NCBI GenBank assembly: GCA_021234155.1
Contig: JAJEKV010000103.1
Location: 2,418,001 to 2,482,000, forward strand
Length of the DNA stretch: 64,000 nucleotides
Source of the DNA: Isoetes taiwanensis
Taxonomy: Eukaryota > Streptophyta > Lycopodiopsida > Isoetales > Isoetaceae
Direction of reading: 5' to 3'
Of the stretch, positions 1 to 12,509 are shown piece after piece. How positions within the stretch are numbered: position 1 is the first letter of the stretch; every line of letters begins with the position of its first letter. Under the pieces are notes generated by a model. The model made no database searches and had not been told where the DNA came from. It worked only from the letters and a program-made list of their open reading frames with translations. The translations under genes were made by a program, and so were the position numbers.

Positions 1-67
1 GACTTTTTGGATCCACATCATTGATCCACATATACAATGCCATGTGTACAATGGCTAGTATCCAACA
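1..67 (-). mobile_element. LTR end of a gag-only Copia-type element (truncated by the window edge)
   Basis: Bases 1-67 match the right end of the LTR at 50,542-50,757, ending in the same tccaaca terminus (TGTTGG on the minus strand). The rest of the element, if present, lies left of the window. Confidence 0.8.
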
Positions 68-1866
68 AGAACCGGTAAGTTTGTTGCGGTGTGGCAAAAA
101 AATGTTATAGCCAATAAACCTCAAAGTTTAGGCAAAAGAATTTCGCATGTAATACTTAGATTAGTGCTTAATACTTGCCGTATAGTCTAATGCAGAGACC
201 TCAGGCTAGGCCGGCTAGTTCTAAGAATTATGGCTCTAACAATAAGTGGTGTAGCCAGAGGGACGAAATAAACAACAAATGGAAAGAAAGGCAGTCGAAG
301 GAATTTTTGGCAAAATGTATAAACACATAAAGGTAACTTTAATAAATAGATACATAGATAGTATTTTAACGTCCATGGAGATCACAATAGGGTATTAAAG
401 TTATTTAACATTAAAGTGACTTTAATGTGTAAAGTGACTTCAACAACTATGATCTTCCCAACATGGATGATATTGGATGTTGGAGACGTGGTGAGTGTGA
501 GACATGGACTTGCAACATGGTTAAGGTCGCGTAATAGTCCTGGGTTGTACATACAACACAGGAAGTGTACAAGATTAAAAACTGTCTAAAAAGTCACCTC
601 TGAATTTATCTGTTGATTATTTATTCGAGAGGCATGGAAGCATCAATATGTAAGGCAATGGATGGATTGCACAATTTTGAAACATGTACTTTAGAACTAC
701 CTTACGAGCATTGAGATGCACATGGCTTTATTAGTTGCATCAATGCATTGTGTTAACGAAAAGAAACCTTACAAATAAACAACTATAATATAATGAGAAT
801 AGTTTATTCCATTTACTAATATCATTGATGAAAATACTATTTGTTAGCGTATTTAACCGATCTATTGACCCATATGAGCACATTAATAGTACAGCACTTG
901 AAACTACTTTGACCTAGTTTAGTTGTTCTATCAAGGTGGCATAAATTGGCACAAGGTTTTTTCATTAAAAAATAAAAGCAATGGTGTTAATGTCTATAAA
1001 AGCACTACAATTGTCTCAATAGAATACTATAGCCACCGCAAATGCTAAAACCGATGTAATTCAAACCGCTCTCATGTGGATATATTAAACTCTCTCTTTC
1101 TATTTACTTCTATGTATGGTCGTGAAAAAGTAAGAAATTTAACCACATGCACCCTCCCCGGGGCAAACTCGGAGAGACGTAATAGCATGAACATGTCCTT
1201 ATCTTTGAGATCGAGTAGCATAAGTCCTAAGAAGATATTGAAGGTTTCAAACAACCATAATCTAAAGCCATGTTAATGCATAAAATGCTTCAATTTGAAC
1301 ATATTCAACCATAATTCAAGCCATGTTAATGCATAAAATGCTTGAATTTTGAGCTATGAAACATTAATGTAGTTATGCATTAAGTTCAGACATTCCATGC
1401 ATAACCCAATTATGAAGTTGAAAGCTGCATTAACTCGTTATTTGAATGCGGTAAACTTGATGTGAAGATGTTAAACTTATGTGACTGGGAATATATAAAA
1501 TCACCATTGGGAATTTGCAGTATCTGTTGACATTAATTTAAGCACAAGTGTGACATCAATGGCGCTGGGGAGTGGGGCAAAAGACTATTTTGAGGCGGCG
1601 CGTAGAGCGAGGCAGATAATGGGAGGACAAATTTGCAAATGTGGGTATGGAAGGAAGGAGAAAAAAATGAAAAGGGGCACGGGAAGGAACTCAAGTCCCA
1701 AGGATACAAAATCCTTATATTAGGGGCCAATGGTGGAAATAAACATGTGCAAATAAAAATAGAAATAACAAAGGATGTGTGTGGGCCTGGGGTAACACAG
1801 CAGGCAGGCAGAAATCCGGCGTCGACTGAGGCGCTTCAAAAAAACACCATAGCCGGCAGTTCAAGA
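68..1866. other. Intergenic stretch upstream of TIFY copy A (equivalent 50,758-52,566)
   Basis: I see no convincing coding region. There is a short internal repetition of a 'ccatgttaatgcataaaatg' segment near 1,268 and 1,320. ORFs near 1,500-1,730 lack family signals. The sequence presumably includes the promoter and 5' leader of the TIFY gene. Confidence 0.5.
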
Positions 1867-2928
1867 ATGCAGCATTCTGGCCACGATTGCGTGAGTAAAA
1901 CCCTTAAATCCTTTCAGAGCGTACAGCCCAATCCTTCGGTTTGGTTGGCTGCACCTGTTCATGTTAGCTGTCTCTATTCTATTTCTCGTTCTTCTTCTTC
2001 TGTTCATCTCTGCCTCTTCTCTGCTTAGGCCTTGCAGGTGCACCAGGAAAATCATAGCCGCCCCTCGGACCGAATTCCGGCGCGCCCCGAGCCTGATCTC
2101 AGCCTCTCTATCGGTGGCTCCTCAACACTAAAACCCCTTGCCATCAGTGGGATTCATCCAAGACTCAGCTCACCATTTTCTATGATGGCACTGTTTACGT
2201 CTTCGATGATGTCTCCGAAGAAATGGCAAGTCTTCTTTTTTCCTCCGCGGTTAGGTCGATAAAATTTTATGTTCTCCGTGGACGATAAAAATCAATCAAA
2301 TCTATCTATCTATCTTTGTTTGTCTGTCTGTCTGTCTGTCTATCTGTCTATCTCCCTATCTATCTTTGTGGCAAAGCTTGAATAATTGTCCTTTTTATCC
2401 CTAGGCTAGCCACATAATCAACGTGGCAGGACTTAGCTCTGGTGAGCCGGCTGTCCCAGATCTTCATTCCTTCCTCGAACGACAAAAGGCTACAACACAA
2501 CCATCTCCTCGCGCTGACAATGGACATATTGGTTGGTGCCCTCAGGTTTTCTTGCATAAATTGTGTTGTCAGAACATGATGCTTTTCTGATGCATATATT
2601 GTGTATAGGTTTAAGATACAACCGAAAAAGTATCACTTCAAAGGTTCCTTGAGAAGCGAAAATCTAGGTTTGTCACATCTGGTGTTACATTGTCACATCT
2701 GGTGTTGCAGGCAAGTTGTATGTCAAGAATATTGACATGTTATTCTCATTTGCTCCTTCCATTGCCAGATCTCGCGAAAAGGCTATTTTGGAACAAGAAT
2801 CCAGGACTAATTCATGGGCCTGTGGCAAGCAAAATATTCTGAAAGCACCTCCAATCGCATGGATCCCTTCGGATTCTTCGATGCCAAAAGGAAAGAACTC
2901 GAACAACAAAAACATGATGATCGATGAT
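1867..2928 (+). pseudogene. TIFY/JAZ-like repressor, copy A (three indels relative to copy B)
   Basis: This has the same exon plan as the copy at 52,567: exons about 1867-1890, 2038-2225, 2405-2545, 2609-2667 and 2711 onward. Relative to copy B it lacks one C near 2,121, ahead of the TIFY motif. It has one extra A in a poly-A run near 2,629, inside the Jas-motif exon, and it lacks one G near 2,841. Each change breaks the frame. Splice sites, the TIFY core and the Jas core are otherwise the same. Because all three are one-base changes, two of them in short homopolymer runs, I suspect sequencing error rather than real inactivation. Taken at face value, the copy is broken. Confidence 0.7.
2296..2366. 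repeat. CTAT/CTGT microsatellite in the TIFY intron (equivalent about 52,996-53,060)
   Basis: Tetranucleotide runs of tcta and tctg lie inside the GC-AG intron. The two large copies differ in repeat number, making this a convenient marker to tell them apart. Confidence 0.9.
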
Positions 2929-2970
2929 GATCACAACACTAACAAGAAAGATCAACACCACAATAAAGAC

Positions 2971-4740
2971 TAACTACACTACAGTGATACTATTGATACT
3001 ATCGTATGAAGCACGAGAGTTGGAGCTATTGTGGGAAGCCCAAGGGACCATTTCTTTTTTAAGCTAAATGTACATTACAAAGACCCCATGATTTGAATAT
3101 TTGATAAAGCGTTGTTTTCTAATGTAAATGCAATATGTTTCTTCCTTTGATCTTTCCATTTACTGTATCTATGTATTTTGCACCTTAATCACATGGTTTT
3201 TAGATCTTCTTAAAAGCTTTCTTGCCAACTTGCCATGTGTAACATGACGACAAATGATGTCCTTGATATAATAATCTAATGCTCAATTTGGAGGCATGTG
3301 GCTACAGTGGATACTCTGTGTCCACCCATATATATGTTATGTGATACCACAACCTAATGTTATTGGTGTTTTTGCGTCGTCGAGTAGCTCATTCAAACAA
3401 TGACATAATATAGAATCACATTAAATTGTGTGATTCTTAATCACTAGTTTAACAAGCGGATATGCTACAAAAAAATGAGTATAATATGCAATGGGGTACT
3501 CATAGGATATAGTAGAATGATAATGACATATTACATACTACGTATCTATCATGCTTGGTAAGAGCACGCGGTTTTGGCATATATAATTTTGTTTAATAAT
3601 GTTTACGTGAAACAATGATATTGGCATTTGTCGTGACTCTTACAACATTGTTAATGGTTGTGTCTACATCATTCGTACGTTAACAAAATTAGCACGTGGC
3701 CATTTGTGTGTTGTATATACCTCCACCTAAATGTTCAATGTCTGCCACTGAACGGAAGATTATTCATTACTGTTAGAAAATATATCCCAACAACATCATT
3801 GACGATCATATAACCTTTCAGGCCTCTTGTTAGTTCTTTTTTTTTGTGCAAATGATGTTATATTATATGTTGAACAACTATTTGAAGGGTTTCGCATGAA
3901 AATAGATCATGTCGACATATTTGATACTATGACGCCCAATCATTTAGAAAGAGTTCTTACTCATTTGGAGCAGAAGTTTCAATGGGACTCCTCATGATAC
4001 ATGTATATTGACCTATTAAGTAGGCATGCCTACATTCTATCCTTGCCAAGAAATTTCGAGGTTAGAAAAAACAATACGACGGGACAGCTAGTGTGAGAGA
4101 CCCCGGTTTAGAATATGGTACGTAAGCTTCAGGAGTTAGATCTGCTACTTTATCAAATGATCCGGGTACTGCAGTTTAAAAAACCAACCATTCAAAAAAT
4201 CTATGACCAAGCTTCTCCAGATTATTAAGGATCTAGCCTAAGATCTGGAACTCATGGAGTGGAAATCAAAAGCTTTCTGCTTGTTTCGAGTATGGAGAGC
4301 GTTGATGACCATAAGATCATGGAGTTTAAAACGAAATTCGAGGACACAATCTCGCCTACAGCTGCAGAAGCCACGAAAAAATCACGATTCAGATATTTTT
4401 TATTCCACTATTCATTTTTTTTCAACTCGGATTTTTAACCTATGTTTTGAGTTAAAATTACTACTAATGTTTTTGGATTTGAATTAGTAGGTTCATTGCA
4501 CCATTTATTACGTCCACTAGAAATTATAGACAATAAAATCATGGCAAAAAAACGGAGTTTAAACAAGGAAGAACGAAGAGGCTAATAGTTTTCCATCATA
4601 AAAAACATCTTTTATATTAATATAAGGTATGTACATGTACAATATATGCCACAAATATGAGTACATAATCATTGATAATAATTTTTCACGTCTGCTTCTT
4701 CGGAAAGCAGCATTGTAATCTGATATTAATAAATCAAACA
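2971..4740. other. Unassigned AT-rich stretch (equivalent 53,666-55,400)
   Basis: This is the TIFY 3' flank followed by sequence with no recognisable gene. A short stretch near 3,870-3,980 reads somewhat protein-like on the plus strand but is too short to assign. Confidence 0.4.
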
Positions 4741-5010
4741 TTTAGAGTGTTTCCGCTTTGACATCCAATACTCTTCATCTTCATCCTTTGGATGCCAAAA
4801 TGGAAGATTTATGCTGCTCTCTACATTCAAGCAACATTTGATGGGGTCATCATAGTTCAAACATATCTGGTCTTCCTGAAATCTTCTATCACCTCTAAGG
4901 TTTTATGTATGTTTTTAATGAAGATATCTTGTATCCCATGTTGTGGGTGGCAAATAACCTCCCAATTTCCTTGATCTAGAATGACGTGAAAGTCAAAGTC
5001 CTTCAGCTCC

Positions 5011-7150
5011 GTAACAACTGATCTAATCTTGAGTCTGTTAGCCCTTATCATAGAAGATCATATACCAATGTTTGCTCTGTCCTTTAGATGACTTAACAAT
5101 TTCTGAACAAGCAAGACCTTTGAATATGAGAAGATTCCTTCTTTTCCAAATGGACCAGATGATCCATGCAGAAGCCAAATGAAATGCCCTTTTTGCTGAA
5201 TTTTCCCATCCACTTGGATAGACTACTAATAACACCTCATTGGGCTATTCAAATTGCAAACTAAAAGAGGCCTTTGAAGCCACAAGCAAACATGCCCGAC
5301 ATGTCTACATAGGAAGAAACAATGCTCAATTGTCTCGGCCCCTCTCAGGCACATAAGGGACAAAGTGCAAGATACCTCCTGGACTAAATCGTGCACCGTA
5401 ATATTAACACGCATAACAACGATGAATGACTTGCCACCATAAAAATGTATACTTTGGGATTGAGTAGTTTATCCCATACCCACTTCCATACTTTCTTCTT
5501 TCCCCTATAAATGACCAAAGGACACTTGGATGAAGGAGGCAAGATGTCTCAAAGAAGCAAGACCTTGTCACGAACTTATTTGCTTTGACATGCTCATGAA
5601 CTACCCAAGGTCAGAGAGGATCATCCACTTGTGCTATTAGAGGAAGAACTGAAGACACCTTCTGCCAAATAGCTCGATCCCATCTTAAAAGGAGGAACTT
5701 AGCTCTAAACTCTTCCCATGTCAGCAACTGCCTTTGATTATTATACCAATCAGATATCATATATACACCTGCTGATCTCCATCGACGCTGCGTCAATGGG
5801 TGGATTGAAGATATCAGAGGACCACCGTCCAATGGAATCCACCAACAACTTGCAGTAGTGCTAGTGTGCGCAAGATGGTGAAAATGAAACAAATATTGTA
5901 CACTCTCCCATGCAACTAGCAACTTTAAGAAATGGAGACGCATTAGGGTATGCAACAAGTGGATAAAATGTGAGCTCGGGGAAAAGTGGTCTCAAGGTCT
6001 AGCGGATGGAGACCCAAAAGAAATGCACATTTGCAAAGACTGATAAACTAGGCGGAAACCGGGGAACTCATCCACATTATTCAAAATTCTCCAAATAAAC
6101 TTAGAAATCATCACCTTGCTCTGCAAAATAAACTTAGTCCTTCAAATTTAACAACCGATCTAATCTTGAGTATGTTAGCCCTTATCATAGAAGATCATAT
6201 ACCAATGCTTGCTCTGTCCTTTAGATGGCTTAACAATTTCTGAACAAGTAAGACCTTTGAATATGAGAAGATTCCTTCTTTTCCAAATGGACCAGATGAT
6301 CCATGCAGAAGCCAAATGAAATGTTCTTTTTGCTGAATTTTCCCATCCACTTGATAGACTACTAATAACACCTCGCCGGGCTATTCAAATTGTAATGAAA
6401 GAGGCCTTGAAGCCACAAGCAAACATGCTCGACATGTCTACATCGGAAGAAACAATGCTCAATTGTCTCGGCCCCTCCAGGTAACATAAGGGACAAAGTG
6501 CAGATACCTCTGGACAAAATCTATGCACCAGAATATTAACGCGTAGACAACGATGAATGACTTGCCACCATAAAACAGATACTTGGGATTGAGTAGTTTA
6601 TCCCATACCCACTTCCATACTGCTTTCTGCCAGTCCCTATAAATCACCCACTTGTGCTATAGGAGGAAGAACTGAAGACACCTTCTGCCAAATAGCTCGA
6701 TCCCATCTTAAAAGGAGGAACTTAGCTCTAAACTCTTCCCATGTCAACAACTGCCTTTGATTATTATACCAATCTGATATCATATATACACCTACTGATT
6801 TCCATCGACGCTGCGTCAATGGGTGGATTGAAGATACCAGAGGACCACCGTCCAATGGAATCCACTAGCAACTTGCAGTAGTGCTAGTGTGCGCAAGATG
6901 GTGAAAATGAAACAAAGATTGTACACTCTCCCATGCAACTAGCAATCCTTTAAGAAATGGAGACGTATTAGGGTATGCGGTCAGTGGATAAAACAAAGCC
7001 CAGGGGAAAAGTGGTCTAAGGTCTAACAGATGGAGACCCAAAAGAAATGCGCATTTGCAAAGACTGATAAACTAGGCGGAAACCCGGGAACTCATCCACA
7101 TTATTCAAAATTCTCGAAATAAACTTAGAAATCATCACCTTGCTCTGCGA
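5011..7150 (-). repeat. Tandem duplication of the LINE 3' part (about 1.0-1.1 kb units)
   Basis: Bases about 5,011-6,135 repeat at about 6,148-7,150. The offset shrinks from 1,137 to 1,024 because the second unit lacks about 115 bp around the 5,510-5,630 equivalent. Each unit encodes zf-RVT-like C-terminal sequence containing RAKFLLLRWDRAIWQKVSS. The same arrangement occurs in copy B at about 55,670-57,810. Confidence 0.9.
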
Positions 7151-7189
7151 AAGAAAATTGATCATCCCAAGGCTGCCAAAATGCTTTGG

Positions 7190-8590
7190 CAACATGCACT
7201 TTTTCCAACTGACTTTGACAGCAGCACCCTCCTCTGTTCCCCCCCCCAAATGAAGTTCCTGACAACCTTGACGATAAGTTGTACTTTTGACTGTGGAGCC
7301 AACATGAACGAAGGCATATACATATGGGTGCTACTTAAAACCCGACTTAGCCACAATGATTATTCCCGCCATGGAAAGATTAGTCGTGGACCACTTTAAA
7401 AAGGTGCTTTTCCAAGCCCTTAATCACTGCCTCCCAAGCATCACTTGATGAGATATGAACACCTACGGGGATACCAAGAAGTTTGGTTGCTTTACCATGG
7501 GGAAGGATCTTCCATGGATAGGCAGTTACGCATGGTGGAACTGGAGAGTTCAATGCCCATAATGCTGTGCACTTCTGCCAACCCACAAAAATATCAGATG
7601 CTAGGGAAAAAGAATCCAACAAGGAAATGGCATTCCGCAAATTTTGCTCATCTGCCCTCAAAAAAAAAGAAAGTATCATCTACATATTGATGACCTCCTG
7701 CGACCCATTGTTCATAAGAAGTCCATGCAAAATTCCCTCCTGAGCGGCAAGAGAGAACACCTGGGCAAGGACCTCTGCCACAACTGTAAATAACAAAGGA
7801 GCTAATGGGCAGCCCTGACGGATGCCATGACCCACCTGAAAGAATGCTGAGGGTTCCCCTTGGAAGAGAATAGAAGAGCGAGCAGAATAATGAAGCCTCA
7901 TGACATCAGCTGTGAATTGTGCACCAAAACCAAAGCGCAAGGGAGATTTCTCTTAGAAGACCCAATCAACATTGTTGTACGCTTTTGCAAAGTCCAGCTT
8001 CAAATATACAATTTCATGGCTCTGAAGTCGAGCCCAATAAATACCTTCATAAATAGCAGCTACATTGTTTAATATGCATTGTTGTGGCAGAAATCATGAC
8101 TGTGTAGAAGAATATCCCAAAGCTTTTGAGCATAAGCTTTGGCAAAGATCTTGTACACAGAAGATAGCAAGGTGATAGGACACCAGTCCAAAATTGATGA
8201 AGGCTCCTTATATTTGGGAATGAGAGAAATGCGGCTCGAGTTAAGAATTTTGTCTAAACGCCTTTGCCTCTTGAAATCCTGAAATGCGGCGTACACGTCC
8301 CATAACTCCTGAAAGAACTCTATAGGAATGCCATCAATTCCAGGACACTTTCCTTTCTTCAAAAGGAAGGTAGCATCTGCTAAACCATTCACCGTAATCT
8401 CTGCTTCTAGAGTAGCCCTTTGCTCTTCAGATATAATAGGATGTATCTTTGCAAGTAATGCCTCCTGAAAATTTGATTGGAAGGGAAGCAAAAAAGAAAG
8501 AAAAGTGGCCATGCAGAAAGAATTTAAGTTGCTCAGGATCAGAGATGAGAGGCCCATCTTGAACTTGGAGAGACACGATGGCAAAAGCTT
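7190..8590 (-). pseudogene. LINE reverse transcriptase domain (ORF2, copy A)
   Basis: The N-terminal part shows KCPGIDGIPIEFFQELW, matching the usual plant LINE 'PGxDGxPxEFFxxxW' block, followed by a SRISLIPK-type block. A GIRQGCPLAPLLFTVV block lies at about 7,790-7,850. The catalytic YVDDT is encoded at 7,672-7,686 (minus) directly before a homopolymer of A (T on the coding strand) that shifts the frame. Downstream, KATKLLGIPVG is another conserved RT-region block. In active elements this enzyme copies element RNA at a nicked target. Here it is interrupted by several frameshifts. Confidence 0.85.
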
Positions 8591-8799
8591 GTCTCCGGAT
8601 TTTTACAGCTCTAAAAAGGAAGCCTGTGCAGCGATTCCCCTCTTTGAACCATTGCAGGCCCGCTTTAACGCGAGCATGATGGACTTGATCAGCTTCCATT
8701 GGTCTAATGCTGGCCAGAATCTGCTTCTCCTCCTGGGCATCTGTGGTACAACAGACCTGCAAGCCATTAATTGTTGGTACAGAGCAATCAAAATCCCTC

Positions 8800-9557
8800 G
8801 ATTAGCAGCAGCTCATTGACGACCCCAATTCTTAGCAAAGGACTTCACAGCAGCCAGAGCATCAACAATCCCAGCCATTCCTTTCCTTCTCACAAATGCA
8901 GAGGACCTGGCTTGCTTGCATCCATTCTTAAACTCCTCATCCTTCAAATATGAAGTGTTTAACTTGAAATAAGTCTTGGTTCTGCTATGCGCCCCATCCT
9001 GAGAACAAGAGAAATACTGCGGATATTGATCTGAAATAGAGCTGTCAAGCATGTTTTGGCGAGAGAAATTATACAAATATATAGCTTCCAATGGATTATA
9101 ATATCATATGTCATGACGTGCATATGCTCTACCAGCTCCAAGCCAGCCATTGCACCAAGTGAAGGTTCCATCACCATCCACCTCTACCAAACCACAGTTA
9201 TGCATCAAGCGCTGCCACTGTTCATGTTCAAAGCCTTGGATGATTTTTGATCCTCTGTCGCATCGATCAACTTCCAACTCCACCATATTGAAGTCATCCA
9301 CCAATAACCATGCAACATGAACCCCCAGTCGAACTAGTTTGGATCTCAAAGCAGCCCAGAGTGCACCTCTCTCTATTATGTCTCCATGATATAAGCCCCC
9401 CCCCCTCCTCCCCCCTTCCTCCCCTTGCCGAGTCTGCTGCAACCACCAAGGCATTATATCGCCTACCTACCACAGAAGCTACGTTTTGCACATCCTCCTT
9501 TTTGCACTTGTGCTCTTGTAGACAATAGAAATCTGAATTCAACCTAGCAAGAGCCAT
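8800..9557 (-). pseudogene. LINE APE-type endonuclease domain (ORF2 N-terminus, copy A)
   Basis: The minus-strand frames read FYCLQEHK (the conserved LQE block near the N-terminus), then WLLVDDFNMV near 9,285-9,310, which corresponds to the GDFN catalytic block with D in place of G, then TFTWCNG. The domain nicks target DNA in active elements. A C-rich run near 9,394-9,420 splits the frame. Confidence 0.8.
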
Positions 9558-9599
9558 GGAAAGTTTGCTCTTTTTGGTTTGGGAAGAAGCAACACCTTT

Positions 9600-11360
9600 A
9601 ACATTCTAGGAAACCAGCTTCATAATGCAGGGGGTCTGGTGACCGGCATTCCAAATCCATGGAGTCACTATTAGCACATGATGCTTCCACCTGATCAGCC
9701 CAGGTGAGTCCAGATGATGCAAGAATGGTTGTAACAATGGTAGCCACTGCTGGTTCAACTGGAGTAGCACACTCAACAGGAAGAGATTGTGGTGCAATAG
9801 TGTTTCTCCGATGGGCAACTCTTTTCATATGAGGGATGGACCATTCACCACGAGATACTTCCAGTCATTCCTGTTTGCGAGCAATGACTGCAAGCCTCTC
9901 ACATTGCTCATCAGAAAAAGTAGCTTCGGATGCAGAGGAGGAGGAAGGAGAGGGAGGAAGAGGAGCGTGAAAGTGATGAGGAGTAGGAGTAGGCTGGCTA
10001 GAACCCAAAGCTGCCAAGACTGGAGAGGGATCAGAGGCAGATGGAGACACTTGACCATGGGTTGCAGATGCTGCCGCAGCAAAGGGAGTTGTTCTTTTAA
10101 CGCGAAAACTAGAGAATGCCTCAACATCAGGAAATATGCCTGCTCAGGACCATTAAGTAACTATAAATCATATTTGAAGAACAGTGGACCACTTTTGACA
10201 ACAAGAGATTTTGGGAGAGATGCGTCAGCTGGAAGAGAGACACAAATACGAGGACCATTCACAATAAAATGCGCAAGGTGGAGACCCAAGCCACTAGCAA
10301 TAGCCATCATGAACTTTGGAACTTGCAACTCAATAGAAAAAGTCAAGGCAAAACCAAAGATGGCATCCTAAGAGCACTAGTCTTACTAGGCAAAAGCCGA
10401 GGAGTGTATACCGATACAAAAAGATAGTGCCCCCATAAAGGATCTACCCCCCGCTCCACCAGCTTATCAACTGCTATGGGAGACCCAAACATGATCAGAA
10501 AACAATTGTTTTGCTTGTCAAGGACCTTCAGATACTAATGTTGGGGTAAACCCAATCTCTGTAGATGTCGCTTTAACCAAAAGCCCATCCTTCTGAGATC
10601 GACAAACTAACTAGTAAAGTGACACACAACACATTCTAAATACACTGTAAATGCACGCCGTGATCAAACTCAACTACAGGAAGCCTCGCCTGTGTGAAAG
10701 CAATTACGCACTCAGTCGTCTCGTAAAAGACAATCTCTGAAGGGAGTTGAATGTCCATATTATCTTCCGCAGCCTGTAACTCCTTCAGATATGCAGACAC
10801 TTCCTTCTTATTATTCTCCATCATAATATTCACAGCAGTCGCAACACAAGCAGAGCGTACACCAGATGTCATATCACGCTTTATCCAATCACTAAAGCGT
10901 GCACGTGACACACGAGCAATTGGATCACTAGAGGTCCAAGGAGCAGGAGCAGGCAAAAGACCCGCAGAAGAGGAAGGAGTAGAAGGCAAAAATCCGACAG
11001 AGGTAGATGGAAAATGGAAAGCACGAGGAGTGGGATGTACAGTAGAACAAGTCCCGCAGTTGCAGCAGACAAGGAAGCATTGGGAGGCGGGAATTGTTGT
11101 AAATTAGTGGATGCACTAGCAGACGGATGTGCAAAAGCAAGAGGATTGAGACGTGAGTTAGCAAGCAAGGCAAGAGGAATTATAGAGGCACCAGATTGCA
11201 TAGGGGAGGCAGAAACAAAAGAGAAAGCAATAGAAGGATATCCTAGTGCCATGGAAGCAGAACTGACAGAAGCAATAACAACTGAAAGGTTAACCACATA
11301 GGCCGAAATGGGAAACCCCAAATGCAGCACTAATTCCGATGTTGGTTTGCCTAATGCCAT
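9600..11360 (-). pseudogene. LINE ORF1 / gag-like region (copy A)
   Basis: Broken minus-strand frames resemble the plant LINE ORF1 class (DUF4283-like). They include ICVSLPADASLPKSLVVKSG near 10,200 and a proline/serine-rich stretch near 9,870-10,050. ORF1 proteins bind element RNA. Long plus-strand ORFs in this interval are antisense shadows. Confidence 0.55.
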
Positions 11361-11549
11361 ACACCAACGGAAAGCTTACGAGCTTTCCACGCACCAAAAA
11401 TTGTCCAAATCCGACATTCGAGGAGAGAAATACGCACAGAAACAACAGACGGCACCTCACATGGTGCCTCACAGCGATGATGATTGTGTATGCTATTCTA
11501 ATAAATGTCACTCCACACGCAATTCTTTGATAGGGTATTGAAGGGATAT

Positions 11550-12266
11550 GAACTTAAATTCATACATATGTGAATAACTATTGTCATTTACCAAAGGAAT
11601 ATGAATGTGGCTTTCATCAAAAGTTATGGTAAATCAATGCATAGATAAATTCTGCACAATTTCTGTAGATTCAAGCCCTGATATGCAGTTGCAGTTGCAT
11701 TTGCTTCTAAAAGTACATCATGTTCAAAGCATTTTGCTGAAATTACTACTAGAAGTATACCATATTCAAAGCATCTTGTTGAACTTAATTCTAAAATTAC
11801 GCTATGACACAACATTTTATTGACTAAAATCACAACATATTTTCTATCAGTAAAGAGAGGTCACGCGTAGAAATTCACTTTGCTTGCATTGCAAGCTTTT
11901 ATATTAACCTTGAAATGACTCCACTGGTAGATATTCCCTGTCTTTTCCTAGCAGGACAAAGCATTTAGGCTACAAGTGGATAACTATAAGTACCATGCAA
12001 GCATTATAATTTACACCAAATCTTGTAAACACTAAAGTACACACACCAAGACCACGCTTCTCTCGTATTCACTATGTATTTTCATGCTCCTTTGATACTC
12101 ACTATGATGGAGTAAATGACATTAGGAGGAGATTTCTTGAAATAAACCTCATGGCAGTTGCCTGTAAGCAGCAGTGATGCAAGTTTTTTGCTACGTGGCA
12201 AATTTTCTAGTAAAAGAGAAAAAAAATTGGTCTACAACAGCATTTTGAAGCATCGCTATGGGATAA
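11550..12266. other. Unassigned stretch upstream of the LINE
   Basis: I see no recognisable gene. Short degenerate repeats centred on a 'catgttcaaagcat' motif occur near 11,710-11,780. Confidence 0.4.
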
Positions 12267-12509
12267 ATGATTTCATCTCCAGCGAGATATGGAGCATTGT
12301 TGCCTGAGCTTAATGCCGTTAAGAGAGTTAGAAATCATGCTACCATAGCCCTGCAGACCAAGAAAGAAAAAAACAATGCCCACGAATTTTGTCACCTGGA
12401 TCTTAAAACCTCAGATTTGGCCATGTTTTGCTACAAGATCTGCCTACTAAGTGACTATGACGATTTTTTTCCTTCTATCGGATGCCAAGGTCTTGCATTG
12501 TACTCTTAG
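12267..12509 (+). CDS. Hypothetical 80-residue ORF (copy A)
   Basis: An ATG-initiated ORF is identical at protein level to the one at 62,932-63,174, although flanking sequence differs between the copies. I recognise no family and see no signal peptide or membrane segment. The identity may simply reflect a well-polished tract, since a degenerate LINE segment is also identical between the copies. It is possibly not a gene. Confidence 0.2.
   Translation: MISSPARYGALLPELNAVKRVRNHATIALQTKKEKNNAHEFCHLDLKTSDLAMFCYKICLLSDYDDFFPSIGCQGLALYS

Larger units (their letters stand above)
4750..11520 (-). mobile_element. L1-type plant LINE, copy A (degenerate, near full length)
   Basis: This is a non-LTR retrotransposon on the minus strand. 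From its 5' end it carries an ORF1/gag-like region (about 11,360-9,600), an apurinic-type endonuclease (about 9,560-8,800), a reverse transcriptase (about 8,590-7,190), and a C-terminal zf-RVT-like region that is tandemly duplicated (about 7,150-4,860). Endonuclease, then RT, then zf-RVT is the usual L1-clade plant layout. Frameshifts and stops break every ORF. I cannot identify a target-site duplication or a poly-A tail. It lies wholly inside the large duplication, so it predates that event if the duplication is real. Confidence 0.85.

Noticed and set aside
9787-10371. 194-residue plus-strand ORF rich in Arg and Gly
   Set aside because: It is antisense to the LINE ORF1 region; the composition reflects the complementary Pro/Ser-rich coding strand.
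12267-12509. Selection as the reason the 80-residue ORF is identical in both copies
   Set aside because: Degenerate LINE segments (for example 7,016-7,249 and 57,671-57,904) are equally identical, so local polishing explains it.
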